This document shows positions 34,379 to 42,775 of a stretch of 64,000 bases of DNA, piece after piece. The translations under genes and the position numbers were made by a program. The stretch is from Micromonospora sp. HM5-17 (GTDB lineage: Bacteria > Actinomycetota > Actinomycetes > Mycobacteriales > Micromonosporaceae). The stretch covers positions 62,001 through 126,000 of the forward strand of contig NZ_RJWA01000005.1 in NCBI RefSeq assembly GCF_003762835.1. The letters are read 5' to 3'. The notes below the pieces were generated by a model that saw nothing but the letters and a program-made list of their open reading frames with translations, did no database searches and was not told the origin of the DNA. Numbering within the stretch: the first letter of the stretch is position 1; every line of letters starts with the position of its first letter.

Positions 34379-35278
34379 ATGGAGATCCACTCCCTTGAGG
34401 TGTTCCGGACGGTCGCGCGGCACGGATCGATCACCAGCGCCGCCCGAGCCCTCAGCTACACCCAGTCCGCGGTCTCCCGCCAGATCGCGACCCTCGAGGC
34501 GGAGCTCGGCGGGCGGCTCTTCGACCGCCTACCGCGCGGGGTCGCGCTCACCGAGGAGGGACGCTGCCTGCTCGACCACGTCGAGGCGGTACTCGACCGA
34601 CTGGAGACGGCACGGCGGGACCTGGCGGCACTACGCGGTCTGGGCGCCGGGCGGCTGCGGGTCGGCGCGTTCCCGACCGCCGTCGCCGCGCTGGTGCCCC
34701 GGGCACTGGCGACCTTCCGGGCCGCCCACCCCGAGATCGCGGTGTCGCTGATCGAGGGGCGAACGCCCGGCCTGCTGGAGCGGCTCGCCGCCGGCGACGC
34801 GGACGTGGCGGTGGTGAGCGCGGCGGTGGACCGGCCGATCGACGCCGACCGGTTCGACCTGCACCACCTGCTCGACGAGCGGCTGCTGGTCGCGGTGCCC
34901 CGGAACCACCGGCTGGCCCGGCGCCGCACGGTACGTCTGGCCGAGCTGGCCGAGGACGCCTTCATCACAGGATCGGCCACCGACGAGCGGGCGCTGCTGC
35001 GGGCCTACCTGCCGCCGAACTTCCAGCCCCGGGTCGACATCATCGCCGCCGACTGGACCGGCAAGCTCGGCTGCGTGGCCGCCGGGCTCGGGGTCGCGCT
35101 CGTCCCGGCGCTCGCCGCGCGGGCGGCCCCGGCGGACATCGTGCTGCTACGCCTGCACCGCGACGACGCCTCCACCCGGCGGATATTCGCCGCCACCCTC
35201 GCCGGACGCACCCGCCCACCGGCGGTCACCCGGCTGCTCGGCATCCTCGACGAGGTGGCCGCGGCCATCCCCACGTGA
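34379..35278 (+). CDS. LysR-family transcriptional regulator
   Basis: A 299-residue LTTR. The N-terminal winged HTH (SLEVFRTVARHGSITSAARA, then AVSRQIATLEAELGGRLFDR) is followed by a linker helix and a periplasmic-binding-protein-like effector domain with two subdomains (starting GAGRLRVGAFPTAVAALVPR). It is divergent from ridA, with a perfect palindrome in between. LTTRs usually activate the divergent gene when a small metabolite binds; here the natural target may have been the decayed dehydrogenase fragment, or ridA. Confidence 0.92.
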   Translation: MEIHSLEVFRTVARHGSITSAARALSYTQSAVSRQIATLEAELGGRLFDRLPRGVALTEEGRCLLDHVEAVLDRLETARRDLAALRGLGAGRLRVGAFPTAVAALVPRALATFRAAHPEIAVSLIEGRTPGLLERLAAGDADVAVVSAAVDRPIDADRFDLHHLLDERLLVAVPRNHRLARRRTVRLAELAEDAFITGSATDERALLRAYLPPNFQPRVDIIAADWTGKLGCVAAGLGVALVPALAARAAPADIVLLRLHRDDASTRRIFAATLAGRTRPPAVTRLLGILDEVAAAIPT

Positions 35279-35407
35279 CAGCGCCGGTCGCAAACGTCCA
35301 CCACCCGGGCGACATGCCGCCCGGCCCGGCACAGGCCGCCGGCATGACGGCTGCGGCCGCCTCACACCGCGGATGCGGCCCTGCTTCTCACCCCGCGGAC
35401 GCGGCCC

Positions 35408-35872
35408 TCAGCGCTCCTCCCCCACGTACAGCCGGGTGACGGTCTCGGCCACGCAGACCGGCTTGCCGCCGGCGTCACTGTCCACGGTGACCGTGGCGAG
35501 CATCTGCAGACCGCCGGGAACGTCGCTGACCTCGGTGATCACCGCGGTGGCGCGGACCGCCGCACCGACCCGCAGGGGGGCCGGAAACCGCACCCGGTTC
35601 AGCCCGTAGTTGACCACCATCCGTACCCCCTCGACGCGGTACAGCGGTCGCACGAGCGCGGGCAGCAGCGACAGGGTGAGATAACCGTGGGCTATCGTGC
35701 CGCCGAACGGACCGCTGGCGGCGCGTTCCGGGTCGACGTGGATCCACTGGTGGTCGTCGGTGGCGTCGGCGAAGCGGTTGACCCGGTCCTGGTCGACCAC
35801 GCGCCACGGCCCCGGGCCGAGCGACGTGCCGACCGCGGCGGCGAGTTCGGCCGGCGAGGCGAAGACCTTCAT
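35408..35872 (-). CDS. MaoC-family enoyl-CoA hydratase/dehydratase
   Basis: A 154-residue single-hotdog protein. The hydratase-2 motif is visible: FADATDDHQWIHVDPERA (Asp and His of the active site) and GTIAHGYLTLSLLPAL. It hydrates trans-2-enoyl-CoA or dehydrates 3-hydroxyacyl thioesters. It is encoded 37 bp downstream of the SDR reductase on the same strand, forming a reductase-dehydratase pair for acyl thioesters. The divergent TetR gene probably controls both. Confidence 0.88.
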   Translation of the reverse strand: MKVFASPAELAAAVGTSLGPGPWRVVDQDRVNRFADATDDHQWIHVDPERAASGPFGGTIAHGYLTLSLLPALVRPLYRVEGVRMVVNYGLNRVRFPAPLRVGAAVRATAVITEVSDVPGGLQMLATVTVDSDAGGKPVCVAETVTRLYVGEER

Positions 35873-35909
35873 GCCACGATGCGTCCCTTCCGGATGCCCG
35901 GGCCGCGGG

Positions 35910-36668
35910 TCAGCGGGCCCCGCCGTTGACGTACAGGGTCTGGCCGCTGACGTACGACGCGTCGTCGCTGGCCAGGAAGGCGATCACCGCCGCTACCTCC
36001 TCGGGCTGGCCGACCCGGCGCAGCGGGGTCCGCTCGGCGGCCTGCCGCTGGTGCTCCTCCGGGGTTGCCCCGACCCGCTGCGCGGTGGCCGCGGTCATGG
36101 CGGTCGCGATGTAGCCCGGCGCGACCGCGTTGACGGTGATGTTGAACGGGCCGAGCTCGATGGCGAGGGTGGCGGTCAGCCCCTGGACGCCGGCCTTGGC
36201 CGCCGCGTAGTTGACCTGGCCCCGGTTGCCCAGCGCCGAGCGGCTGCTCAGGTTGACGATCCGGCCGTACCGGGCCGGCACCATGTGTCGCTGCGCCGCC
36301 TGACAGCAGAGGAACATGCTGGTCAGGTTCGTCGTCAGCACGGCCTCCCAGTTCTCCAGCGGCATCTTGAACAGCAGGTCGTCCCGGGTGATGCCGGCGT
36401 TGTTGACCAGCACGTCGAGCCGCCCGTACGTCTCGACGACCCGGTCGATCGCGGCCGGCACCGCGACGGCGTCGGTGACGTCGCAGCCGATCCCGATCGC
36501 CTGGCTCCCGCCGGCGGTCAGCTCGGCCGCGACCGCCTCGGCCCGCTCCGCGGACAGGTCGAGGACGGCGACGGTCGCACCCTCGGCGGCCAGCCGTCGC
36601 GCGGTCGCCGCACCGATGCCCTGAGCGCCTCCGGTGACGACGGCCACCCTGCCGGCGAATCTGTTCAC
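35910..36668 (-). CDS. SDR-family 3-oxoacyl-ACP reductase (FabG-like)
   Basis: A 252-residue classical short-chain dehydrogenase. Cofactor motif TGGAQGIG, DVTDAVAVPAAI, the NNAG motif (VNNAGITRDDLLFK), catalytic Ser in LSSRSALGN, and the YxxxK catalytic pair (NYAAAKAG) are all intact. PGYIATAMT and NGGAR near the end are FabG-like. It probably reduces a 3-oxoacyl thioester with NADPH. Starts at GTG 36668 (MNRFAGRV-like) or GTG 36677; ribosome sites are weak for both. It is divergent from the TetR gene, with an operator-like palindrome between. Confidence 0.9.
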   Translation of the reverse strand: MNRFAGRVAVVTGGAQGIGAATARRLAAEGATVAVLDLSAERAEAVAAELTAGGSQAIGIGCDVTDAVAVPAAIDRVVETYGRLDVLVNNAGITRDDLLFKMPLENWEAVLTTNLTSMFLCCQAAQRHMVPARYGRIVNLSSRSALGNRGQVNYAAAKAGVQGLTATLAIELGPFNITVNAVAPGYIATAMTAATAQRVGATPEEHQRQAAERTPLRRVGQPEEVAAVIAFLASDDASYVSGQTLYVNGGAR

Positions 36669-36758
36669 GTCTCTCACCCCAGAGTCCCAGTCCGCGCCTC
36701 GACCGGTGGTGTGGACGTCCCGCCGACGGCTCGGCGGGACGCTGCCGGTTCCGCCGAT

Positions 36759-36777
36759 AAACTAGCGGTGCAAGTTT
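36759..36777. promoter_or_regulatory. Inverted repeat, probable TetR operator
   Basis: AAACTAGC and GCAAGTTT: imperfect 8-bp arms around ggt in the 170-bp gap between the divergent SDR and TetR genes. Size and position are those of TetR operators. Confidence 0.6.
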
Positions 36778-36838
36778 TGTCCCGTCCAGACCCGGGGTGG
36801 GGCGGTCCTCGCCGCGACCGGAGCCGGGAGGTGACAGG

Positions 36839-37516
36839 GTGCCGAGACCGCGTGAGGCGCTGCTGAGCCGGGAGCGGATCATCGCGGCCGCCGCCGCGCT
36901 GATCGACGCGGAGGGCCTGGCGGCGCTCTCCACCCGCCGGCTCGCCGCCGAACTCGGGGTGCGGGGGCCCTCCCTCTACCACCACTTCGCCACCAAGGAC
37001 GAGATCCTCGACGCGGTGGCGGACAGCATCATCGCCGAGGTCGACGTCTCGTTCTTCGGCACGCTCGACTGGCGGGAGGCGCTGCGCCGCTGGGGTCTGT
37101 CCTACCGGGCGGCCCTGGCCACCCACCCGAACATCGTTCCGCACCTGGCGCGGGGGCCGGGACGCCGACCGGCCGGGCTGGCGATGGCCAACGCCGTGTA
37201 CGGCGGGCTGGTCGCGGCGGGGTGGCCGCCGGCCCGGGCCACCCACATCGGCGCGCTGATGCGCTACTTCGTGACCGGTTCGGCGCTCGGCTCGTTCGCG
37301 AGGGGGTTCGTCGAGGACCCGGACGTCTACGGCGAGCGGTATCCGCACCTGCACCAGGCGCACCGCCTCGCCGAGCACCAGCGCAGCGTCGACGAGGGCG
37401 CGTTCGTCCTCGGCCTGGAGGCCCTGATCGACGGGCTGTCCCGGACGTACGAGCGGACGGTCGGGCCGCTGCCGCCGCTGGCCGCCGGCCGGCCGAGTTC
37501 GTCGGATTCGGAGTAG
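36839..37516 (+). CDS. TetR-family transcriptional regulator
   Basis: A 225-residue repressor. The HTH spans RERIIAAAAALIDAEGLAAL, then STRRLAAELGVRGPSLYHHF. A ligand-binding helical domain follows, with the TetR C-terminal type segment (LAMANAVYGGLVAAGWPPAR). GTG 36839 is chosen because it follows GGGAGGTGA; an in-frame ATG 42 bp upstream lacks support. It probably represses the divergent SDR-MaoC pair in response to an acyl compound or similar ligand. The following SRPBCC gene on the same strand may be cotranscribed or have its own promoter at the ACTTATATAAGT palindrome. Confidence 0.9.
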   Translation: MPRPREALLSRERIIAAAAALIDAEGLAALSTRRLAAELGVRGPSLYHHFATKDEILDAVADSIIAEVDVSFFGTLDWREALRRWGLSYRAALATHPNIVPHLARGPGRRPAGLAMANAVYGGLVAAGWPPARATHIGALMRYFVTGSALGSFARGFVEDPDVYGERYPHLHQAHRLAEHQRSVDEGAFVLGLEALIDGLSRTYERTVGPLPPLAAGRPSSSDSE

Positions 37517-37536
37517 TCGCGATCACGCCGACGCCC

Positions 37537-37548
37537 ACTTATATAAGT
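37537..37548. promoter_or_regulatory. AT-rich palindrome upstream of the SRPBCC gene
   Basis: ACTTATATAAGT is a perfect 12-bp palindrome, 91 bp before the GTG start, in otherwise GC-rich DNA. Probably an operator or part of a promoter. Confidence 0.5.
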
Positions 37549-37638
37549 TCACCCTGATACACTCCCAGCCGACGTCCGGGGCGGACTCGCCGCAGGTGCC
37601 CGGACAGCACCACGACCAGCGAGAACAGGAGCGTACGG

Positions 37639-38289
37639 GTGGACATCGTCGACGAGATCAACGCGATCCACCGGGTGGTCGGACGGGCGGAGACCCCGGC
37701 CGGCGAGGCCCGGACAGTGCTGCTACGCCGCACCTACGACGCACCGGTGGAGGACGTCTGGGACGCCGTCACCAACCCCGAACGGCTCCCCCGGTGGTTC
37801 CTCCCGGTCAGCGGCGACTTCCGGGTCGGCGGCCGCTACCAGACCGAGGGGAACGCCGGTGGGGAGATCGTCCGGTGCGAACCGCCCCGCCTGCTGCGGG
37901 TGACCTGGATCTACGGCGAGCCGGTGGAGGGTGGGTACAGCGAGGTCGAGGTCCGCCTCTCGCCGGAGACGGACGGCACGACCGTGTTCGAACTCGAGCA
38001 CATCGCGGTCACCGACCCCGAGCGCTGGACGGAGTACGGCCCCGGGGCGGTCGGGGTCGGCTGGGACCTGACGCTGCTCGGCCTGGGCCTGCACCTCGCC
38101 GGGCGCACCATCGAGGACCCGAGGACCTGGGAGCAGTCCCCGGAGGCCCGGGAGTTCGCGACGCTGAGCAGCAACGCCTGGGGCGCGGCCGCGGTGGCCG
38201 GCGGCGAGTCACCCGACGACGTGGCCCGGATGGTCGCCAACACCACCCGGTTCTACGCCCCGGAGCCGCCCGCCGGCCCGGCGGCCTGA
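37639..38289 (+). CDS. SRPBCC/AHSA1-like domain protein
   Basis: 216 residues with the helix-grip fold: VLLRRTYDAPVEDVWDAVTN, then PERLPRWFLPVSGDFRVGGR and the glycine-rich strand region LRVTWIYGEPVEGGYSEVEV. The cavity binds hydrophobic ligands or polyketides in related proteins; no catalytic role can be assigned. GTG 37639 follows AGGAG. The C-terminus is longer than minimal AHSA1 proteins, ending in a helical segment. It lies after the TetR gene. Confidence 0.85.
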   Translation: MDIVDEINAIHRVVGRAETPAGEARTVLLRRTYDAPVEDVWDAVTNPERLPRWFLPVSGDFRVGGRYQTEGNAGGEIVRCEPPRLLRVTWIYGEPVEGGYSEVEVRLSPETDGTTVFELEHIAVTDPERWTEYGPGAVGVGWDLTLLGLGLHLAGRTIEDPRTWEQSPEAREFATLSSNAWGAAAVAGGESPDDVARMVANTTRFYAPEPPAGPAA

Positions 38290-38342
38290 CCGTACGACAC
38301 CTGCCTGACCGTGCGGCACCTGCCTGACCGTGCGGCACCTGC
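38286..38342. repeat. Three 19-bp tandem repeats over the SRPBCC stop codon
   Basis: CTGACCGTGCGGCACCTGC at 38305-38323 and 38324-38342 are identical; 38286-38304 differs at two positions. The first copy contains the TGA stop of the upstream gene (38287-38289). The rest of 38343-38488 is featureless. Confidence 0.8.
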
Positions 38343-38488
38343 TCGACCCCCGCACCAGCGCACCGTCGTCATCCGCGACGTCACGCTCACCCGGCCGGGC
38401 AACACCGTGGCCGGACCTCATCTGCCGTTCCGTGGGGCGTACCCACCGCCGCCCTCCGGGGCTGTGCCCGCCGCCACCCGGCAGACGC

Positions 38489-38525
38489 GTCGGGGCCACC
38501 GGCCGGAGAGACCGGTGGCCCCGAC
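38489..38525. terminator. Bidirectional hairpin terminator
   Basis: GTCGGGGCCACCGG (38489-38502) and CCGGTGGCCCCGAC (38512-38525): a perfect 14-bp stem with a nine-base loop between convergent SRPBCC and subtilase genes. Confidence 0.75.
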
Positions 38526-38602
38526 CGACTACCCGACCATCAACCCGGGACAGCCCGCGCGGCTCGACGGCCGCGGGGCGCCCACCGGCCAGACCGCGGC
38601 GC

Positions 38603-41600
38603 TCACCGCGGTTTCGCCGAGCGGAGCGGGTACAGGTCGAGCAGGGTCTGCTCCACCCGGTTGCCCGCGTCGTCCCACGCCACGGTATGCAGGCTCACCG
38701 AGGACGCTCCCCGGGGGTGGTTCACCGTCACCTCGTACCGGCCGTCGCCGCGGGGTACCGCCAGCACCGGCAGCCAGTGCTCGCCCCGGTCGTAGCTGAC
38801 CCGCACCTGGATGCCGCGCAGGTGCGAGCGCGGCACGCCCGCCTGCTGGTACACCGAGAGACCGATCCGGCCCACGCCGGGGGCCTGCCCGGAGTTGTCC
38901 AGCCGTACCGCCCGGCCGAGGTCGTAGCCGAGCAGCAGCACCCGCTCGACCCGGCAGGGCGCCACCGTCGTCTCGCTCGCCCGGCAGGTCTCCCAGGTGG
39001 GGCCCTCGTAGCCGGTCGGCTTCTGGGACCGGAACTCCCAGATGGTCTCCGACTCGCTCGGGTACGACGTGGTGGGCCTGGGCGCGGTCCCGCCGACCAC
39101 CCGTAGGGTGTAGCGGTACCGGGCCGGGTCCGGATACTTGGTCAGGTCCCAGTACGGCCCGCCGGGTAGCTCCTGCCCGTTGCGGTACAGGTGCGCCTCG
39201 TAGTGGGTGTTCTCGTAGTTGAGCACGTCGAGGGCGGGCCGGCCGACGTGGCTGCCACCGCCCGTGGCCTCCCAGACGAATGGCAACAGCCCCTCGCTGG
39301 TGCGGCAGAAGGCGCAGAGGCTGATGGTCGGGGCCACGGCGCCCAGCGGTCCGTCGAGGAACTCCGGTGCGCGGTACCCGCCGTAGCCGGCGGGGGTCAT
39401 CCAGTCGGTCGTCTGGTGGCGGGCCTTCGGGTACACGTCCATCGCCCACTCCCAGGCGATCGGCGTGAGAACGTCGGCATCCATCTTGTCCCGGTCGCTG
39501 ACCAGCGTCCCGTGCACCGAGGTCGTCCACAGCACCCGGGACGAGACCGGCCCGACGTAGTCGGTGATCTCCGCCGGTCCGGCCAGGAACGTCGACCCGC
39601 CGAGCTGCCAGCCGTCCGGGTCCACGCTGTACGTGTTGCGCTCCACGTCGCTCGGCGCCTGCCCGTGGTACCGGCTGGTGACCGTGGCGAGCTGGTGAGC
39701 CCGGACCGAGTGGGTCTGGTCGGGGCCGATCCGCCCGCTGTTCTCCTCGAAGCGCAGCCGGTAGGTGTAGCTCGGCGCGGTCCGGGCCCGCAGGTCGACC
39801 CGCACCGGCCCGCGGCTGGTCAGGCTGCGGGCGGTGGCGGCCTCACCGGGTCCGAGCACCAGCACCGGCAGCGGGGAGGTCTGCGGTGTGGCGGCGCCGC
39901 TTCCGGAGTCGAACACCAGCGGGCCGAGCCACCAGGGCAGTCCCTCGGACACCGACGCGATGGCGGCGACGGCGCCGGCGTCGCGAAGCCGGGCCAGGCT
40001 CTGGTACAGGGTCGACTCGGTGGCGTTCACGTACGTGCCGGTCCGCCAGTCGGCCTGGATCAGCGCGACCCGACCGCGGACCCTGGCCCGGGAGATCGCC
40101 TCCGGGCTGCCGTCGCCGGCGTCGACGAGGTCGACGGTCCGGTCGAGGGAGAGCTTCGGCTCCTGGAACTGGTACTGCGCGTAGTTGATGTCGAAGGTGT
40201 GCCCGCCCGGCCGGGCGACCCGCATGCTCACCAGGTCCTCCGTCAGGTCGAACTGCGTCGCCACCCGCAGGGTGCCGATCGTGACCCGCCGGGTCGGGGT
40301 GATCCGGAAGGCGATGTCGCCGTGGTAGGCCCAGACGGCGCCGCTGACGAGCTCGTACTCGCCGTGGTCGGCGGTGCCGCGCCGGAGCGAGAGCCAGATG
40401 TAGTGGGTCTCGGTGGGCTTCGGTGTCTCGGCGGCCACCGGTACCGCGGTGGTGGCGTCCAGCACCGTCTCAACGTTCCGGTCGCGGACCACCACCTCCG
40501 GGTCGACCAGTTGCGTCACCGTGTGCGCCCCGGTCACCGGGTCGTAGGTGTAGAACGTGGTCGACACCAGGTAGACGCCGTCGTCGACCCGGACGTCGAC
40601 GTAGGGCTCGTCGCCCCGCTCGACGGCGATCGGCTCGGCCGACTCGTCCACCCGCGCCAGCCACAGCACCGAAAAGTCCGTGTACCGCGTCCGCTGCGCC
40701 CATCCGGCCGGCGGAACCAGCCGAACCCGCACGACGTGCTGGGGCGGCTGGAGGTACAGGCCGATCGGCAGGTGCAGGACCTCGTCGTCGGTGCCCGCCG
40801 CGCTCGCCCGCAGCACTCCGGAGTACTGCTTGGCGGCCCGGTCGGTCGGGTCGACGGTCACCCGGACCTCGGCCGAGCCACCCGCCGGTACGGTCACCCG
40901 GGCCGGCTCGACGGTCAGCGCGTCGGTGGCCGGTCGACCGTCCGGCCCGGTCAGCTCGGCGGTGAGGTCCAGGGTCGCGGTGGTGGCGCCCTGGTTGGTC
41001 AGGGTGACGGTACGGGTGGCCGGCTCACTGTGCGGCCATTCGAGGGTGCCGAAGTCCAGGCTCGACGGGCTTGCCAGGACCTCCTGGCGGATCGCCCGGG
41101 CCACGTCGATCCGGCCGGCGCCCTGCTCGTACACGCTCAGCTCCGAATTCCACACGGCGGTGCTGGTCAGCGCCGTCTTGAGCTGCGGCGCCCGCCAGTC
41201 CGGATGCCGCTGGGCGAGCAGCGCCGCCGCACCGCTGACGTGCGGGGTCGCCATCGAGGTACCGGACAGCGAGGTGTGGTAGTCGTCCACCGGACCGTCA
41301 CCGGGCACCGACGAGGTCAGCGAGGTGCCGGCGGCCCGGGCCGCGACGATGTTGACGCCGGGTGCGGTGACGTCCGGCTTGAGCCCGTTGCTGCCGGTCA
41401 GCGGACCGCGGGAGGAGAAGTCGGCCAACCGGTCGCGCTTGTCGACGGCGCCGACGGTGAGCGCCGCGGCGGCGGAGCCCGGCGCCGACACGGTTCCCGG
41501 GCCGTTGCGTCCCGCGTTGCCCGCCGCGATCACGAACAGGGCGCCGGTGCGGGCGGTCAGCTCGTTCACGGCGAGGCTGGCCGGGTCCTGACCGTCGCTG

Positions 41601-42655
41601 GCACCGGCGCCGACGCTGATGCTCACCACCCGGGCGCCGCTGGTGGCGGCCCACTCCATGCCGCTGATCAGGCCGGACAGCTCGCCGCTACCGTCGCTGC
41701 CGAGCACCTTGCCGATCAGCAGCCGTGCTCCGGGGGCCACGCCCCTGTAGCGGCCGCCGGACGCGGCGCCGCTGCCCGCGACCGTCGAGGCGACGTGCGT
41801 ACCGTGTCCGTTGCCGTCCGCGGCCGTCGGCTCGGAGGTGAAGTTCGCGGTCCCGGCGATCTTTCCGTTCAGGTCCGGGTGCGACAGGTCGACGCCGGTG
41901 TCGAGGACCGCCACGGTGACGCCGGTGCCGTCGTATCCGGCCTGCCATGCGGCGGGGGTGCCGATCTGCGGGACGCTCTGGTCGAGGGTCGCGTGGATCC
42001 GGCGGTCCAGCCAGACCCGGCGTACGCCGCTGGCGGGGCCGCGTACCTTGGCCCAGAACGTCTCGGTGTCCGTCTTCGTGACCTCGGTGGCGGCGGCGTG
42101 GATGCTCCGCAGCGGGCGGACGCGTTCGGTGGCCGGCAGGGCGTCGGCGGAGTACGTCAGGGCCGACGCGGGGTCCGACGCGGCCTTCGGTGCGCGTTCC
42201 GTCGCGGCGGGATCGAGCTGGACGATCACCGGGGTACGGGCGACGCGCTGGTCGGTGTACCCGTCCTCCACCAGCCGCCGTACGTTGAACAGGTCCAGGT
42301 CGATGCGTCCGCCGGCCACCTCGGCACCGGCGTCCGACGGCACCACGTACAGGTCGCCGGCGGGGGTGCGGAGCTGGCTGAACGCCACGGGCTGGCCGTC
42401 GGCGACGCGGCGGCCCGGGCGCGGGGTGGCCGCGTACCGGCCGTTGGCCAGCCGCTGCACCTCGACCGTGTCTCCGGTGAGCAGCGTGACCTGGTGGGTG
42501 TCCACAACCGGCGCCGAGGCCGGGGCCGGGGTGGGTGTCGACGTGGATGGTGTGGGCGGACTACCGGCCGCGGTGGACGGGGTCGCCGCCACCAGAACCG
42601 CGCCCACGGTGAGGCCGACGCCGAGTAGTCGGCGTCGTTTATCTGGCAGAAGCAC
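38603..42655 (-). CDS. Secreted subtilisin-like serine protease (S8), large multidomain
   Basis: 1350 residues. A signal peptide (RRRLLGVGLTVGAVLVAATP) is followed by a Pro/Thr/Ser linker, a propeptide-like region (about 50-215), and the S8 catalytic domain with Asp252 (VLDTGVD), His284 (GNGHGTHVA), oxyanion Asn380 and Ser467 (GTSMATPHVSG). Downstream are fibronectin-like repeats (TLTNQGATTATLDL and on) and a PA-like segment (about residue 950). The function of the C-terminal part is unclear. It is divergent from the SARP gene 120 bp away. Large actinomycete S8 proteases of this type are secreted and self-processed. Confidence 0.9.
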   Translation of the reverse strand: MLLPDKRRRLLGVGLTVGAVLVAATPSTAAGSPPTPSTSTPTPAPASAPVVDTHQVTLLTGDTVEVQRLANGRYAATPRPGRRVADGQPVAFSQLRTPAGDLYVVPSDAGAEVAGGRIDLDLFNVRRLVEDGYTDQRVARTPVIVQLDPAATERAPKAASDPASALTYSADALPATERVRPLRSIHAAATEVTKTDTETFWAKVRGPASGVRRVWLDRRIHATLDQSVPQIGTPAAWQAGYDGTGVTVAVLDTGVDLSHPDLNGKIAGTANFTSEPTAADGNGHGTHVASTVAGSGAASGGRYRGVAPGARLLIGKVLGSDGSGELSGLISGMEWAATSGARVVSISVGAGASDGQDPASLAVNELTARTGALFVIAAGNAGRNGPGTVSAPGSAAAALTVGAVDKRDRLADFSSRGPLTGSNGLKPDVTAPGVNIVAARAAGTSLTSSVPGDGPVDDYHTSLSGTSMATPHVSGAAALLAQRHPDWRAPQLKTALTSTAVWNSELSVYEQGAGRIDVARAIRQEVLASPSSLDFGTLEWPHSEPATRTVTLTNQGATTATLDLTAELTGPDGRPATDALTVEPARVTVPAGGSAEVRVTVDPTDRAAKQYSGVLRASAAGTDDEVLHLPIGLYLQPPQHVVRVRLVPPAGWAQRTRYTDFSVLWLARVDESAEPIAVERGDEPYVDVRVDDGVYLVSTTFYTYDPVTGAHTVTQLVDPEVVVRDRNVETVLDATTAVPVAAETPKPTETHYIWLSLRRGTADHGEYELVSGAVWAYHGDIAFRITPTRRVTIGTLRVATQFDLTEDLVSMRVARPGGHTFDINYAQYQFQEPKLSLDRTVDLVDAGDGSPEAISRARVRGRVALIQADWRTGTYVNATESTLYQSLARLRDAGAVAAIASVSEGLPWWLGPLVFDSGSGAATPQTSPLPVLVLGPGEAATARSLTSRGPVRVDLRARTAPSYTYRLRFEENSGRIGPDQTHSVRAHQLATVTSRYHGQAPSDVERNTYSVDPDGWQLGGSTFLAGPAEITDYVGPVSSRVLWTTSVHGTLVSDRDKMDADVLTPIAWEWAMDVYPKARHQTTDWMTPAGYGGYRAPEFLDGPLGAVAPTISLCAFCRTSEGLLPFVWEATGGGSHVGRPALDVLNYENTHYEAHLYRNGQELPGGPYWDLTKYPDPARYRYTLRVVGGTAPRPTTSYPSESETIWEFRSQKPTGYEGPTWETCRASETTVAPCRVERVLLLGYDLGRAVRLDNSGQAPGVGRIGLSVYQQAGVPRSHLRGIQVRVSYDRGEHWLPVLAVPRGDGRYEVTVNHPRGASSVSLHTVAWDDAGNRVEQTLLDLYPLRSAKPR

Positions 42656-42728
42656 GTTGAGCTCCTTTGATCATGAGGAGTGCTCCGTCACTATCCGCCG
42701 GACCTGTCACAGTGCTCTGGCCGTACGC

Positions 42729-42767
42729 TTGACACGTTCTTGACAGCGCCGACCAAGCGGCTACCGT
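42729..42767 (+). promoter_or_regulatory. Candidate SARP/leaderless promoter of the AfsR-like gene
   Basis: TTGACA occurs at 42729-42734 and 42740-42745, an 11-bp phased direct repeat of the type bound by SARPs. The second copy is also a -35 box, with TACCGT (42762-42767) as -10 after 16 bp. The GTG start of the SARP gene is nine bases downstream with no ribosome site, as in leaderless mRNAs. Confidence 0.5.
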
Positions 42768-42775
42768 CACCACCC

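Noticed and set aside
35365-35410. Two similar CCGCGGA-GCGGCCCT strings
   Set aside because: Short, imperfect and GC-rich; not distinguishable from chance in this composition.
38603-42655. Long open frame of about 1145 codons antisense to the subtilase
   Set aside because: It is the mirror of a clear S8 protease with an intact triad; composition is typical of GC-rich antisense frames.
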